Assembly: GCF_051020985.1 (NCBI RefSeq)
Contig: NC_134999.1
Location: 15,815,660 to 15,879,659 of the forward strand
Direction of reading: 5' to 3'
DNA length: 64,000 nucleotides
From: Nomia melanderi
Lineage: Eukaryota; Arthropoda; Insecta; Hymenoptera; Halictidae
Shown: positions 13,421 through 24,750 of the stretch, piece by piece
How the letters are laid out: each line of letters starts with the position of its first letter
Position numbering within the stretch: the stretch's first letter is position 1
Made by a program: the position numbers and the translations under genes
The notes under the pieces: generated by a model
The model's input: the letters and a program-made list of their open reading frames with translations, nothing else
The model's database searches: none
What the model was told of the DNA's origin: nothing

Positions 13421-13675
13421 TTTTGTTTCAGAGGAATTTGGGTGGGATAGAGGATGCAATTCTAAGGGGAAAATGGTATATATCTTAATTTTAATTCTAA
13501 TTTAATTTATTTAATCCTTTGTGTTTCTGTTTCAGGGAATATTATAACTGCAATGGTAAGGAAAAATCGTATAATTTTTCTTAGGCTCCATTTCTTAAAT
13601 TGTATTCATCCACTAATCGAATAAGACAGTTTCTGTTTCAGTTCCTTTAGCTTATCCTTCTTATTTGTTTCAGCA
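13421..13675 (+). other. Cluster of 3'-splice-like motifs with two possible mini-exons
   Basis: TTTTTGTTTCAG or TTTCTGTTTCAG occurs at about 13420-13431 and 13524-13535, with similar motifs near 13630-13640 and 13660-13672. After the first, a 44-base stretch (13432-13475) ends at ATG followed by GTATAT. After the second, a 20-base stretch (13536-13555) ends at ATG followed by GTAAGG. They look like acceptor-exon-donor triplets of a noncoding transcript, but no reading frame supports coding and chance in AT/T-rich DNA is a serious alternative. Confidence 0.25.
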
Positions 13676-13849
13676 CTAATTCTAATGTATTTTTAATACA
13701 ATTTCAGTCTAATTTTAGTCTAATCTTAGTTTAATTTTCCTTTAACATTGACACATCATTAATTTATTCATAATATAATCGTTATTTAACATTACTGCAG
13801 GGCATTTACAATTACCTCACGAACATTTTATAAATTTGTTAGTGTTGTA

Positions 13850-14060
13850 TTTCCGTACAGGCTCAAGAAGCAGTATAATATTGACTATGATAGTTTTAGG
13901 TGCGTTAATAATAAGATTTAGAATAAGAACGGGAGGTGGGTGGAATTGAATTTCCACCCACCTCCCAGGGTCTCTCGCAGCAACCTCCACGTGGTGGACC
14001 TGGAAACTAGAACCATCGCCGTCAGAGTAGTCTCTGTCGAGGATGGTGCTAGGCCAATGG
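13850..14060. repeat. Partial 980-bp unit at the left edge of the tandem array
   Basis: This corresponds to the last ~210 bp of a unit, from ACAGGCTCAAGAAG through GGCCAATGG. It contains a perfect inverted repeat at 13931-13966: 15-bp arms GGGAGGTGGGTGGAA and its complement with a 6-base loop. The CCACGTGG-containing segment follows. It is diverged from the core units. Confidence 0.85.
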
Positions 14061-17000
14061 CTGCGAATTGTGTTAAATATGCCGAGTAGTTATTCTTTAG
14101 CTTCTTTCTCTGATTCCGCCTGTGTCTCCATTTATTCGGTTCACTTGACCATGCTTGCAAGTGCATCGGGCCGTGTGATGCCAGTCAGTCTGCAGTTCAC
14201 GTATCTCGGTGTTCGGACTCGCGAGTAAGATCATGACGGCCACACCGTGAGCCGGGTGGTGCTCGCGCCGACGACTCACGGCACTGCTCTTCCTAGGATC
14301 CTACTTCTTCGTAATCCGCCCCTAGTCCTGCAGTCTGACCGCAGGGCCGGACGTTGGGAAGTTAACGGGAGCCTACGAAGGGCACGTCGCCGTCCGCTGA
14401 GCCGAAAGAGGAAGAGCACCGTAACTCGGGACTGTGGTCTGGCTGGTCTGATCACGGTTTGCTCGCGTCACCCTCCTTTTTAATCGGAGACTTCTTCTCC
14501 AATTTTCCCAGTTGTCGAATTAAGGACTTCTTTCTTGATTCGCTCCCTTTGCTTCTTGGTCCGATAATTGCTAAGCATATCTGCGACCGATGCGTAGTCT
14601 TATAAGGCGAAACTATGTCCGAATTAAGATTGCAGCCCCTCATTTCGAGCTTGCTGAGTCAGAGACTTTTTCTCTGACTCGCCTCACGCTCGAATCAAGG
14701 ACTTCTTCCTTGATTCCCTCCCTGTACTGCGATGATTGTATAATAAAAGTATGCGTTGCGGTTGAACTGCGTTAGAATTAAGCGTGCGAAAGAAGACGTC
14801 CATCATCCGCTGTGGGATACTCCCTTATTTCAGACTCAAGAAAGAAGAGAGCCGACGTGGGATTATTTTTAAGTGCGATACCGACGACTGCGTTTAGCAT
14901 AAGGTTTAGAATAAGGAGGGAGGTCGGTGGAATTGTGTTTTCCACCCACCTCCCAGGGTCTCTCGCAGCAACCTCCACGTGGTGGACCTGGAAACTAGTA
15001 GCATCGCCGAAGAGTAGCTTCTATCGAGGGTGTTGCTAGGCCAATAGCTGCGAATTGTGTAAAATATGCCGAGTAGTTATTCTTTAGCTTCATTCTCACT
15101 CCGCTCGTTTCCATCTATCCGGTTCGCTTGACCATGTTTGCAAGTGCATCGGGCCGTGTGACGCCGGTCGGTCTGCAGTTCACGTACCTCGGTGTTCGGC
15201 CTCGCGAGTAAGATCATGACGGCCGCACCGTGGGCCGGGTGGTGCTCGCGCCGACGACCCACGGCACTGCTCTTCCTAGGATCCTACTTCTTCGTAATCC
15301 GCCCCTAGTCCTGTGGCCTAGCCACAGGGCCGGGCGTTGGGAAGTTAACGGGCGCCTCTGAAGAGTACGTCGTCGTCCGCTGATCCGAAAGAGGACGAGC
15401 ATCGTAACTCGGGACTGTGGTCTGGCCGGTTGATCGCGGTTTGCTCGCGTCACCCTCCTTTTTCAATCAGAGACTTCATCTCTGATTTCTCCAATCGCCG
15501 AATCCAGGACTTCTTCCTTGATTCGCTCCCTTCGCTTCTTGGTCCGATAATTGCTCGGCATATCTGCGACCGATGCGTAGTTTCGTGCGGCGAAACTAAG
15601 TTAGAATTAAGATTGTATCCCCTAACTTTGCTTTGCTGAATCAGAGACTTCTCCTCTGATTCGAATGACTGAATCAAGGACTTCTTCCTTGATTCTCTCC
15701 CTACACTGCGATGATTGTAGAATAAAAGCGAAGCGTTGCGACTGAACTGCGTTAGAATTAAGCGTGCGAAAGAAGACGTCGATCATCCGCCGTGGGATAC
15801 TCCCTTATTTCAGACTCAAGAAAGAAGACAGCCGACGTGGGATTATTTTTAAGTGCGATACCGACGACTGCGTTTAGCATAAGGTTTAGAATAAGGAGGG
15901 AGGTCGGTGGAATTGTGTTTTCCACCCACCTCCCAGGGTCTCTCGCAGCAACCTCCACGTGGTGGACCTGGAAACTAGTAGCATCGCCGAAGAGTAGCTT
16001 CTATCGAGGGTGTTGCTAGGCCAATAGCTGCGAATTGTGTGAAATATGCCGAGTAGTTATTCTTTAGCTTCATTCTCACTCCGCTCGTTTCCATCTATCC
16101 GGTTCGCTTGACCATGTTTGCAAGTGCATCGGGCCGCGTGACGCCGGTCGGTCTGCAGTTCACGTACCTCGGTGTTCGGCCTCGCGAGTAAGATCATGAC
16201 GGCCGCACCGTGGGCCGGGTGGTGCTCGCGCCGACGACCCACGGCACTGCTCTTCCTAGGATCCTACTTCTTCGTAATCCGCCCCTAGTCCTGTGGCCTA
16301 GCCACAGGGCCGGGCGTTGGGAAGTTAACGGGCGCCTCTGAAGAGTACGTCGTCGTCCGCTGATCCGAAAGAGGACGAGCATCGTAACTCGGGACTGTGG
16401 TCTGGCCGGTTGATCGCGGTTTGCTCGCGTCACCCTCCTTTTTCAATCAGAGACTTCATCTCTGATTTCTCCAATCGCCGAATCCAGGACTTCTTCCTTG
16501 ATTCGCTCCCTTCGCTTCTTGGTCCGATAATTGCTCGGCATATCTGCGACCGATGCGTAGTTTCGTGCGGCGAAACTAAGTTAGAATTAAGATTGTATCC
16601 CCTAACTTTGCTTTGCTGAATCAGAGACTTCTCCTCTGATTCGAATGACTGAATCAAGGACTTCTTCCTTGATTCTCTCCCTACACTGCGATGATTGTAG
16701 AATAAAAGCGAAGCGTTGCGACTGAACTGCGTTAGAATTAAGCGTGCGAAAGAAGACGTCGATCATCCGCCGTGGGATACTCCCTTATTTCAGACTCAAG
16801 AAAGAAGACAGCCGACGTGGGATTATTTTTAAGTGCGATACCGACGACTGCGTTTAGCATAAGGTTTAGAATAAGGAGGGAGGTCGGTGGAATTGTGTTT
16901 TCCACCCACCTCCCAGGGTCTCTCGCAGCAACCTCCACGTGGTGGACCTGGAAACTAGTAGCATCGCCGAAGAGTAGCTTCTATCGAGGGTGTTGCTAGG

Positions 17001-19500
17001 CCAATAGCTGCGAATTGTGTAAAATATGCCGAGTAGTTATTCTTTAGCTTCATTCTCACTCCGCTCGTTTCCATCTATCCGGTTCGCTTGACCATGTTTG
17101 CAAGTGCATCGGGCCGTGTGACGCCGGTCGGTCTGCAGTTCACGTACCTCGGTGTTCGGCCTCGCGAGTAAGATCATGACGGCCGCACCGTGGGCCGGGT
17201 GGTGCTCGCGCCGACGACCCACGGCACTGCTCTTCCTAGGATCCTACTTCTTCGTAATCCGCCCCTAGTCCTGTGGCCTAGCCACAGGGCCGGACGTTGG
17301 GAAGTTAACGGGCGCCTCTGAAGAGTACGTCGTCGTCCGCTGATCCGAAAGAGGACGAGCATCGTAACTCGGGACTGTGGTCTGGCCGGTTGATCGCGGT
17401 TTGCTCGCGTCACCCTCCTTTTTCAATCAGAGACTTCATCTCTGATTTCTCCAATCGCCGAATCCAGGACTTCTTCCTTGATTCGCTCCCTTCGCTTCTT
17501 GGTCCGATAATTGCTCGGCATATCTGCGACCGATGCGTAGTTTCGTGCGGCGAAACTAAGTTAGAATTAAGATTGTATCCCCTAACTTTGCTTTGCTGAA
17601 TCAGAGACTTCTCCTCTGATTCGAATGACTGAATCAAGGACTTCTTCCTTGATTCTCTCCCTACACTGCGATGATTGTAGAATAAAAGCGAAGCGTTGCG
17701 ACTGAACTGCGTTAGAATTAAGCGTGCGAAAGAAGACGTCGATCATCCGCCGTGGGATACTCCCTTATTTCAGACTCAAGAAAGAAGACAGCCGACGTGG
17801 GATTATTTTTAAGTGCGATACCGACGACTGCGTTTAGCATAAGGTTTAGAATAAGGAGGGAGGTCGGTGGAATTGTGTTTTCCACCCACCTCCCAGGGTC
17901 TCTCGCAGCAACCTCCACGTGGTGGACCTGGAAACTAGTAGCATCGCCGAAGAGTAGCTTCTATCGAGGGTGTTGCTAGGCCAATAGCTGCGAATTGTGT
18001 GAAATATGCCGAGTAGTTATTCTTTAGCTTCATTCTCACTCCGCTCGTTTCCATCTATCCGGTTCGCTTGACCATGTTTGCAAGTGCATCGGGCCGCGTG
18101 ACGCCGGTCGGTCTGCAGTTCACGTACCTCGGTGTTCGGCCTCGCGAGTAAGATCATGACGGCCGCACCGTGGGCCGGGTGGTGCTCGCGCCGACGACCC
18201 ACGGCACTGCTCTTCCTAGGATCCTACTTCTTCGTAATCCGCCCCTAGTCCTGTGGCCTAGCCACAGGGCCGGGCGTTGGGAAGTTAACGGGCGCCTCTG
18301 AAGAGTACGTCGTCGTCCGCTGATCCGAAAGAGGACGAGCATCGTAACTCGGGACTGTGGTCTGGCCGGTTGATCGCGGTTTGCTCGCGCCACCCTCCTT
18401 TTTCAATCAGAGACTTCATCTCTGATTTCTCCAATCGCCGAATCCAGGACTTCTTCCTTGATTCGCTCCCTTCGCTTCTTGGTCCGATAATTGCTCGGCA
18501 TATCTGCGACCGATGCGTAGTTTCGTGCGGCGAAACTAAGTTAGAATTAAGATTGTATCCCCTAACTTTGCTTTGCTGAATCAGAGACTTCTTCTCTGAT
18601 TCGAATGACTGAATCAAGGACTTCTTCCCTGATTCTCTCCCTACACTGCGATGATTGTAGAATAAAAGCGAAGCGTTGCGACTGAACTGCGTTAGAATTA
18701 AGCGTGCGAAAGAAGACGTCGATCATCCGCCGTGGGATACTCCCTTATTTCAGACTCAAGAAAGAAGACAGCCGACGTGGGATTATTTTTAAGTGCGATA
18801 CCGACGACTGCGTTTAGCATAAGGTTTAGAATAAGGAGGGAGGTCGGTGGAATTGTGTTTTCCACCCACCTCCCAGGGTCTCTCGCAGCAACCTCCACGT
18901 GGTGGACCTGGAAACTAGTAGCATCGCCGAAGAGTAGCTTCTATCGAGGGTGTTGCTAGGCCAATAGCTGCGAATTGTGTGAAATATGCCGAGTAGTTAT
19001 TCTTTAGCTTCATTCTCACTCCGCTCGTTTCCATCTATCCGGTTCGCTTGACCATGTTTGCAAGTGCATCGGGCCGCGTGACGCCGGTCGGTCTGCAGTT
19101 CACGTACCTCGGTGTTCGGCCTCGCGAGTAAGATCATGACGGCCGCACCGTGGGCCGGGTGGTGCTCGCGCCGACGACCCACGGCACTGCTCTTCCTAGG
19201 ATCCTACTTCTTCGTAATCCGCCCCTAGTCCTGTGGCCTAGCCACAGGGCCGGGCGTTGGGAAGTTAACGGGCGCCTCTGAAGAGTACGTCGTCGTCCGC
19301 TGATCCGAAAGAGGACGAGCATCGTAACTCGGGACTGTGGTCTGGCCGGTTGATCGCGGTTTGCTCGCGTCACCCTCCTTTTTCAATCAGAGACTTCATC
19401 TCTGATTTCTCCAATCGCCGAATCCAGGACTTCTTCCTTGATTCGCTCCCTTCGCTTCTTGGTCCGATAATTGCTCGGCATATCTGCGACCGATGCGTAG
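14061..19500. repeat. 980-bp satellite, tandem array of about 5.5 units
   Basis: Units begin at CTGCGAATTG at 14061, 15048, 16028, 17008, 17988 and 18968. The first spans 987 bp and is diverged. The next four are exactly 980 bp and nearly identical. The last is cut at 19500. Open frames of 61-110 codons recur on both strands in every unit, as expected of a GC-rich repeat; none resembles a protein and opposite-strand frames overlap, so I do not call genes. The unit has an AT-rich part and a GC-rich part (about 14160-14460 in the first unit) and many hairpins. Confidence 0.97.
15228..15934. other. Hairpin-rich segment of a representative 980-bp unit
   Basis: Perfect or near-perfect stems in order are: CCGTGGG 15228-15234 with 15258-15264; CCTGTGGC 15310-15317 with 15321-15328 (3-base loop); TCGTCC 15373-15378 with 15393-15398; AATCAGAGA 15465-15473 with 15479-15487; GAATCCAGGA 15500-15509 with 15515-15524 (one mismatch); TAGTTTCG 15578-15585 with 15591-15598; GAATCAGAG 15638-15646 with 15654-15662; GAATCAAGGA 15671-15680 with 15686-15695; GGGAGGTCGGTGGAA 15898-15912 with 15920-15934 (one mismatch). 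Four of them share the pattern GAATC-purines, CTTC-type loop, pyrimidines-GATTC. The same stems recur in the other units. Whether the repeat is transcribed cannot be seen. Confidence 0.75.
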
Positions 19501-22500
19501 GGACCTCGTCCTGGAGTCCCATCACAGCTAAGTCAAATGACTACCCCTGACCTTCCTGGCACTTCTGGCCTAACGAATCCAAGTTTTCCACTTTGGAAAC
19601 CTGGATTGTATAGTCTAAAGTCAATTTCGACCAAAAGTATCCCGACCTTCCCATCGGTCAGCCGGATGTAGCCTTCGTCCCTATGAGACCTCGTCCTGGA
19701 GTCCCATCACTGCTAAGTCAAATGGCTACCCCCGACCTTCCTGGCAATTCTGCCCGACGGAATCCAAGTTTTGCACTTTGGAAACCTGGACTGTATAGTC
19801 TAAAGTCAATTTCGACCAAAAGTATCCCGACCTTCCCATCGGTCAGCCGGATGTAGCCTTGGTCCCTATGAGAATTCGTCCTGGAGTCCCATCACTGCTA
19901 AGTCAAATGGCTACCCCCGACCTTCCTGGGAATTCTGGCCGACGGAATCCAAGTTTTCCACTTTGGAAACCTTATTTCTATTGTCTAAAGTCAATTTCGA
20001 CCAAAAGTATCCTGACCTTCCCATCGGTCAGCCGGATGTAGCCTTGGTCGCTATGAGAATTCGTCCTGGAGTCCCATCACTGCTAAGTCAAATGGCTACC
20101 CCCGACCTTCCTGGGAATTCTGGCCGACGGAATCCAAGTTTTCCACTTTGGAAACCTGGATTGTATAGTCTAAAGTCAATTTGGACCAAAAGTATCCCGA
20201 CCTTCCCATCGGTCAGCCGGATGTAGCCTTGGAACCTATGAGACCTCGTCCTGTAGTCCCATCACTGCTTAGTCAAATGACTACCCGCGACCTTCCTGGA
20301 AATTCTGACCCGACGGAATGCAAGTTTTGCACTTTGGAAACCTGGATTGTATAGTCTAAAGTCAATTTCGACCAAAAGTATCCCGACCTTCCCATCGGTC
20401 AGCCGGATGTAGCCTTGGAACCTATGAGACCTCGTTCTGGAGTCCCATCACTGCTAAGTCAAATGGCTTCCCCAGACCTTCCTGCAATTCTGGCCGACGG
20501 AATACAAGTTTTCCACTTTGGCAACCTGGTTTGTATAGTCTAAAGTCAATTTCGACCAAAAGTATCCAGGCCTTCCCATCGGTCAGTCGGATGTAGCCTT
20601 GGTCCCTATGAGACCTCGCCCTGGTGTCCAATCACTGCTAAGTCAAATGACTACCCCCGACCTTCCTGGCAATTCTGCCCGACGGTGTCCAAGTTTTCCA
20701 CTTTGGCAACCTGGTTTGTATAGTCTAAAGTCAATTTCGACTAAAAGTATCCCGAAATTCCAATTGGTCAGTCGGATGTAGCCTTGGTCCCTATGACACC
20801 TCGTCCTGGAGTCCCATCACATCTAAGTCAAATGACTACCCCCGACTTTCCTGGCAATTCTGCCCCGACGGAATCCAAGTTTTGCACTTTGGAGACCTGG
20901 ATTGTATAGTCTAAAGTCAATTTCGACCAAAAGTATCCCGAACTTCCCATCGCTCAGCCGGATGTAGCCTTGGTCCCTATGAGACCTCGTCCAGGAGTCC
21001 AATCACTGCTAAGTCAAAGGAAAACACCCGACCTTCCTGGCAATTCTGGCCGACGGAATCCAAGTTTTCCACTTTGGAAACCTGGTTTGTATAGTCTAAA
21101 GTCAATTTCGACTAAAAGTATCCCGAACTTCCCGTCGGTCAGCCGGATGTAGCCTTGAAACCTGAGACCTCGTCCTGGAGTCCCATCACTGCTAAGTCAA
21201 ACGACTACCCCCGACCTTCCTGGCAATTCTGGCCAACGAAATCCAAGTTTACCACTTTGAAAACCTGGATTGTTTAGTCTAAAGTCAATTTCGACCAAAA
21301 GTATCCCGACCTTCCCATCGGTCAGCCGGATGTAGCCTCCGTCCCTATGAGACATCGTTCTGGAGTCCCATCACTGCTAAGTCAAATGGCTACCCCCGAC
21401 CTTCCTGGCAATTTCGGCCGACCGAATCCAAGTTTTCCACTTTGGCAACCTGGTTTGTATAGTCTAAAGTCATTTTCGACCAAAAGTATCCTGACCTTCC
21501 CATCGGTCAGCCGGATGTAGGCTTGGTCCCTATGAGATCTCGTCCTGCAGTCCCATCACTGCTAACTCAAATGGCTTCCCCCGACCTTCCTGGCAATTGT
21601 GGCCGACGGAATCCAAGTTTTCCACTTTGGCAACCTGGTTTGTATAGTCTAAAGTCATTTTCGACCAAAAGTATCCTGACCTTCCCATCGGTCAGCCGGA
21701 TGTAGGCTTGGTCCCTATGAGATCTCGTCCCGGAGTCCCATCACTGCTAAGTCAAATGGCTACCCCCGACCTTCCTGGCAATTCTGCCCGACGGAATCCA
21801 AGTTTTGCACTTTGGAAACCTGGACTGTATAGTCTAAAGTCAATTTCGACCAAAAGTATCCCGACCTTCCCATCGGTCAGCCGGATGTAGCCTTGGTCCC
21901 TATGAGAATTCGTCCTGGAGTCCCATCACTGCTAAGTCAAATGGCTACCCCCGACCTTCCTGGGAATTCTGGCCGACGGAATCCAAGTTTTCCACTTTGG
22001 AAACCTTATTTCTATTGTCTAAAGTCAATTTCGACCAAAAGTATCCTGACCTTCCCATCGGTCAGCCGGATGTAGCCTTGGTCGCTATGAGAATTCGTCC
22101 TGGAGTCCCATCACTGCTAAGTCAAATGGCTACCCCCGACCTTCCTGGGAATTCTGGCCGACGGAATCCAAGTTTTCCACTTTGGAAACCTGGATTGTAT
22201 AGTCTAAAGTCAATTTGGACCAAAAGTATCCCGACATTCCCATCGGTCAGCCGGATGTAGCCTTGGTCCCTATGAGAATTCGTCCTGAAGTCCCATCACT
22301 GCTAAGTCAAATGGCTACCCCCGACCTTCCTGGGGATTCTGGCTGACGGAATCCAAGTTTTACACTTTGGCAACCTGGTTTGTATAGTCCAAAGTCAATT
22401 TCGACCAAAAGTATCCCGACCTTCCCATCTGTCATCCGAATGTAGCTTTGGTCCCTATGAGACCTCGCCCTGGAGTCCCATTACTGCTAAGTTAAATGGC

Positions 22501-22650
22501 TACCCCCGACCTTCCTGGCAATTCTGCCCGATGGAATCCAAGTTTTCCACTTTGGAAACCTGGATTGTATTTTCTAAAGTCAATTTCGACCAAAAGTATC
22601 CCGACCTTCCCATCGGTCAGCCGGATGTAGCCTTGGTCCCTATGAGACCT
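19501..22650. repeat. 185-bp satellite array, block II (about 17 monomers)
   Basis: Same satellite and orientation as block I. The left junction follows GATGCGTAG of the 980-bp unit and the right junction precedes CTTATAAGGCG of a 980-type unit. Several monomers match block I monomers nearly exactly; the stretch at 20422-20840 matches 306-725. An internal duplication of 11 monomers (2034 bp) places 19859-20226 again at 21893-22260, including the shared variants ATGAGAATTCGTCC and CCTTATTTCTATTG. The blocks therefore share recent ancestry. Confidence 0.97.
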
Positions 22651-23189
22651 CTTATAAGGCGAAACAATGTCAGAATTAAGATTATAGCCCCTCATTTTGA
22701 GCTTGCTGAGTCAGAGACTTTTTCTCTGATTCGCCTCAGGCTCGAATCAAGGACTTCTTCCTTGATTCACTCCCTATACTGCGATGATTGTATAATAAAA
22801 GTATGCTTTCCGGTTGAACTGCGTTCGAATTAAGCGTGCGAAAGAAGATGTCGATCATCCACCGTGGGATACTCCATTATTTCAGACTCAAGAAAGAAGA
22901 CAGCCGTCGCGGGATTATTCTTAAGTGCGATACTGATCACTGCGTCTAAAATAAGGTTTAGAATAGGAACGGGAGGTGGGTGGAATTGAATTTCCACCCA
23001 CCTCCCAGGGTCTCATTCGCAGTAACCTCCACGTGGTGGACCTGGAAACTAGAACCGTCGCCGTCAGGGTAGTCCCAGTCGTGGATGGTGCTAGGCCAAT
23101 GGCTGCGAATTGTGTTAAATATGCCGAGTAGTTATTCTTTAGCTTCTTTCTCTGATTCCGCCTGTGTCTCCATTTATCCGGTTCACTTG
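22651..23189. repeat. Partial 980-bp unit at the right edge
   Basis: This resumes the 980-bp unit at CTTATAAGGCGAAAC, runs through the perfect 15-bp-arm palindrome at 22971-23006 and into the next unit (CTGCGAATTG near 23101). It ends mid-unit at CCGGTTCACTTGA. It is of the diverged edge type, closest to the unit at 14061, rather than the homogenised core type. Confidence 0.88.
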
Positions 23190-24750
23190 ATACTTTTTAA
23201 TACGCGCACTATTCCATTACATAAGTAAAATAAACGGAAAAGGTCAAAGCCGAAATATACGCTTTACAGATTAGCGATTAAAATTGTCACAAAAAGTAAT
23301 TTTCAAAATTCCTATGGGACGCCAGCTCTGGCTTTTCCAGATATAAAAAAAAGGTTGTTCGAAAAAGGGAAAGAACTTCGCCGATTATATGATGAAACTG
23401 TATTATGTACATGTTTAATATTCATATTGTATTATACTTTAAAATAACGAATTCTGTTGAGTATTTTGACAAATGTTTATAAGAAACTACGAGTGTGTAG
23501 AAAAATGTAATACGAGACACCAAATTTTATATTTATTTGTATTCTAATTTATTAATCTGTATTTATCAGCATATGATTGTTTAGTTTGTGAGTTACCTAC
23601 AAATGGAAAAGAGCTTTCACATGAAGAAGCATATCGTACCATCTGTCGTGAGCAATGGCTACAAACATTTCATGTAGCTTGAGCGTTTCACCACTGATGA
23701 CGCCACTAGCTCAAAACTACGATCATATGAGTTAACAATTTATTCCCATTAAATTAAATGTAAAAAAGTCTGAGGCTTGCATCAACATTTAATTCAATTA
23801 TGGTTTAATATATCATTTCATTCTTTCAATCAGGAACATTAGGGAAACACGGGAGCGCCACATCTATATCCCATAGTTATGTTATAAACAACTATAGTAT
23901 TTATTATTAAAATAAGTAGATGCACTTAAATTAAATTCTATATAGCAAATGATCGAAGTACAGGTTAAATGCAGGATACAGAAATAAAAGGTTTAACTCG
24001 ATGGCAATAATCATTCGCAGGGCGATAGTGAATGATGACATACGATTTATTGTACAGTAACAAGTGTTCATTTATATACACATCTACGAGTTCAGCGCTG
24101 GACTCTCCACCCCCTATGTTTGGTCCGCTTCTATGCGAAGAGCAGTCTGACTACACGGAATCACAAGAATCCACATCGTTCCGCAAACTTCCCGCGCGCG
24201 AGCACTCACCCCCCTTACACCCCTAGAAACTAATCTATTGCGACAGCGGTACAAGAGTCTGTACAATATTTACACGCGGATCTTTGGCGCCCGATAACGC
24301 TCGGTTCCCGCCGGAATCGATCGTTTTATTACACGAGTAGAGATAAAATATTGTCTCCTTAGACCTAAGTTTAGTACACAGTTCTGGAAACCGTTCCGTG
24401 GACTCCTCTCCGAGCGAAAATTACAATTCAAGCGTTGCGCCACGGTTCGGACACGAAACACCGTTTCCCACAAACCGTACACACCTACAAAAATATACAG
24501 CTTTCTTTCAAGAAAAATACGAAGCACCGCAATCGATCAGTTTTCGATTTTCCGTATTGCTATCCCCCTTTACCGTCTTCCATTCGCTCGGAGGATTCTC
24601 GAGAAACGAAAAACTGGTCGAGGATGGTGTCCTTATAGTATCTTACAGTACAGGCAACCCTCTTGTAACACACAGCTTCCAAAAATTTCTTGTGTGAAAT
24701 CGTGTTAAACGAGCCTCGTCGCTCTTCCTGTCATTCTGTGGTAATTCAGC
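23190..24750. other. Satellite flank; possible 3' UTR of the ADAM10-type gene
   Basis: No gene is seen. The lower part is AT-rich; 24080-24720 is more GC-balanced but all frames are short and unconvincing. Because the minus-strand ADAM10-type gene stops at 25540, this stretch may hold its 3' untranslated region, but nothing proves that. Confidence 0.35.
24045..24050 (-). terminator. Candidate polyadenylation signal
   Basis: TTTATT on the plus strand reads AATAAA on the minus strand, 1.5 kb beyond the stop codon at 25540, at the lower edge of a GC-balanced stretch. Further AATAAA hexamers on that strand lie near 24325 and 24868 (the latter inside a mobile element). The choice between them is a guess. 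Confidence 0.25.

Larger units (their letters stand above)
9837..13849. other. Spacer between satellite blocks; no gene seen
   Basis: About 4 kb of mostly AT-rich sequence unlike either satellite. No open frame longer than about 110 codons looks like a protein, and none has recognisable domains. It contains a 10-bp minisatellite, an 18-bp palindrome, a degenerate GCGTTGCGA repeat and a cluster of TTTCTGTTTCAG motifs, each listed separately. The rest shows nothing I can name. Confidence 0.6.

Noticed and set aside
15371..15398. CTGATCCGAAAGA in the 980-bp unit as a hammerhead core
   Set aside because: The conserved CUGAUGA is not matched. The region is better described as the TCGTCC/GGACGA hairpin.
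14097..19550. Recurring 61-110-codon frames on both strands of the 980-bp unit
   Set aside because: They overlap each other on opposite strands, repeat every 980 bp and resemble no protein. High GC and few stop codons in the unit explain them.
1..22650. Regular repeats suggestive of a CRISPR array or rDNA spacer
   Set aside because: Monomers are contiguous with no unique spacers, and no rRNA sequence or cas-like gene is present. The context is eukaryotic satellite DNA.
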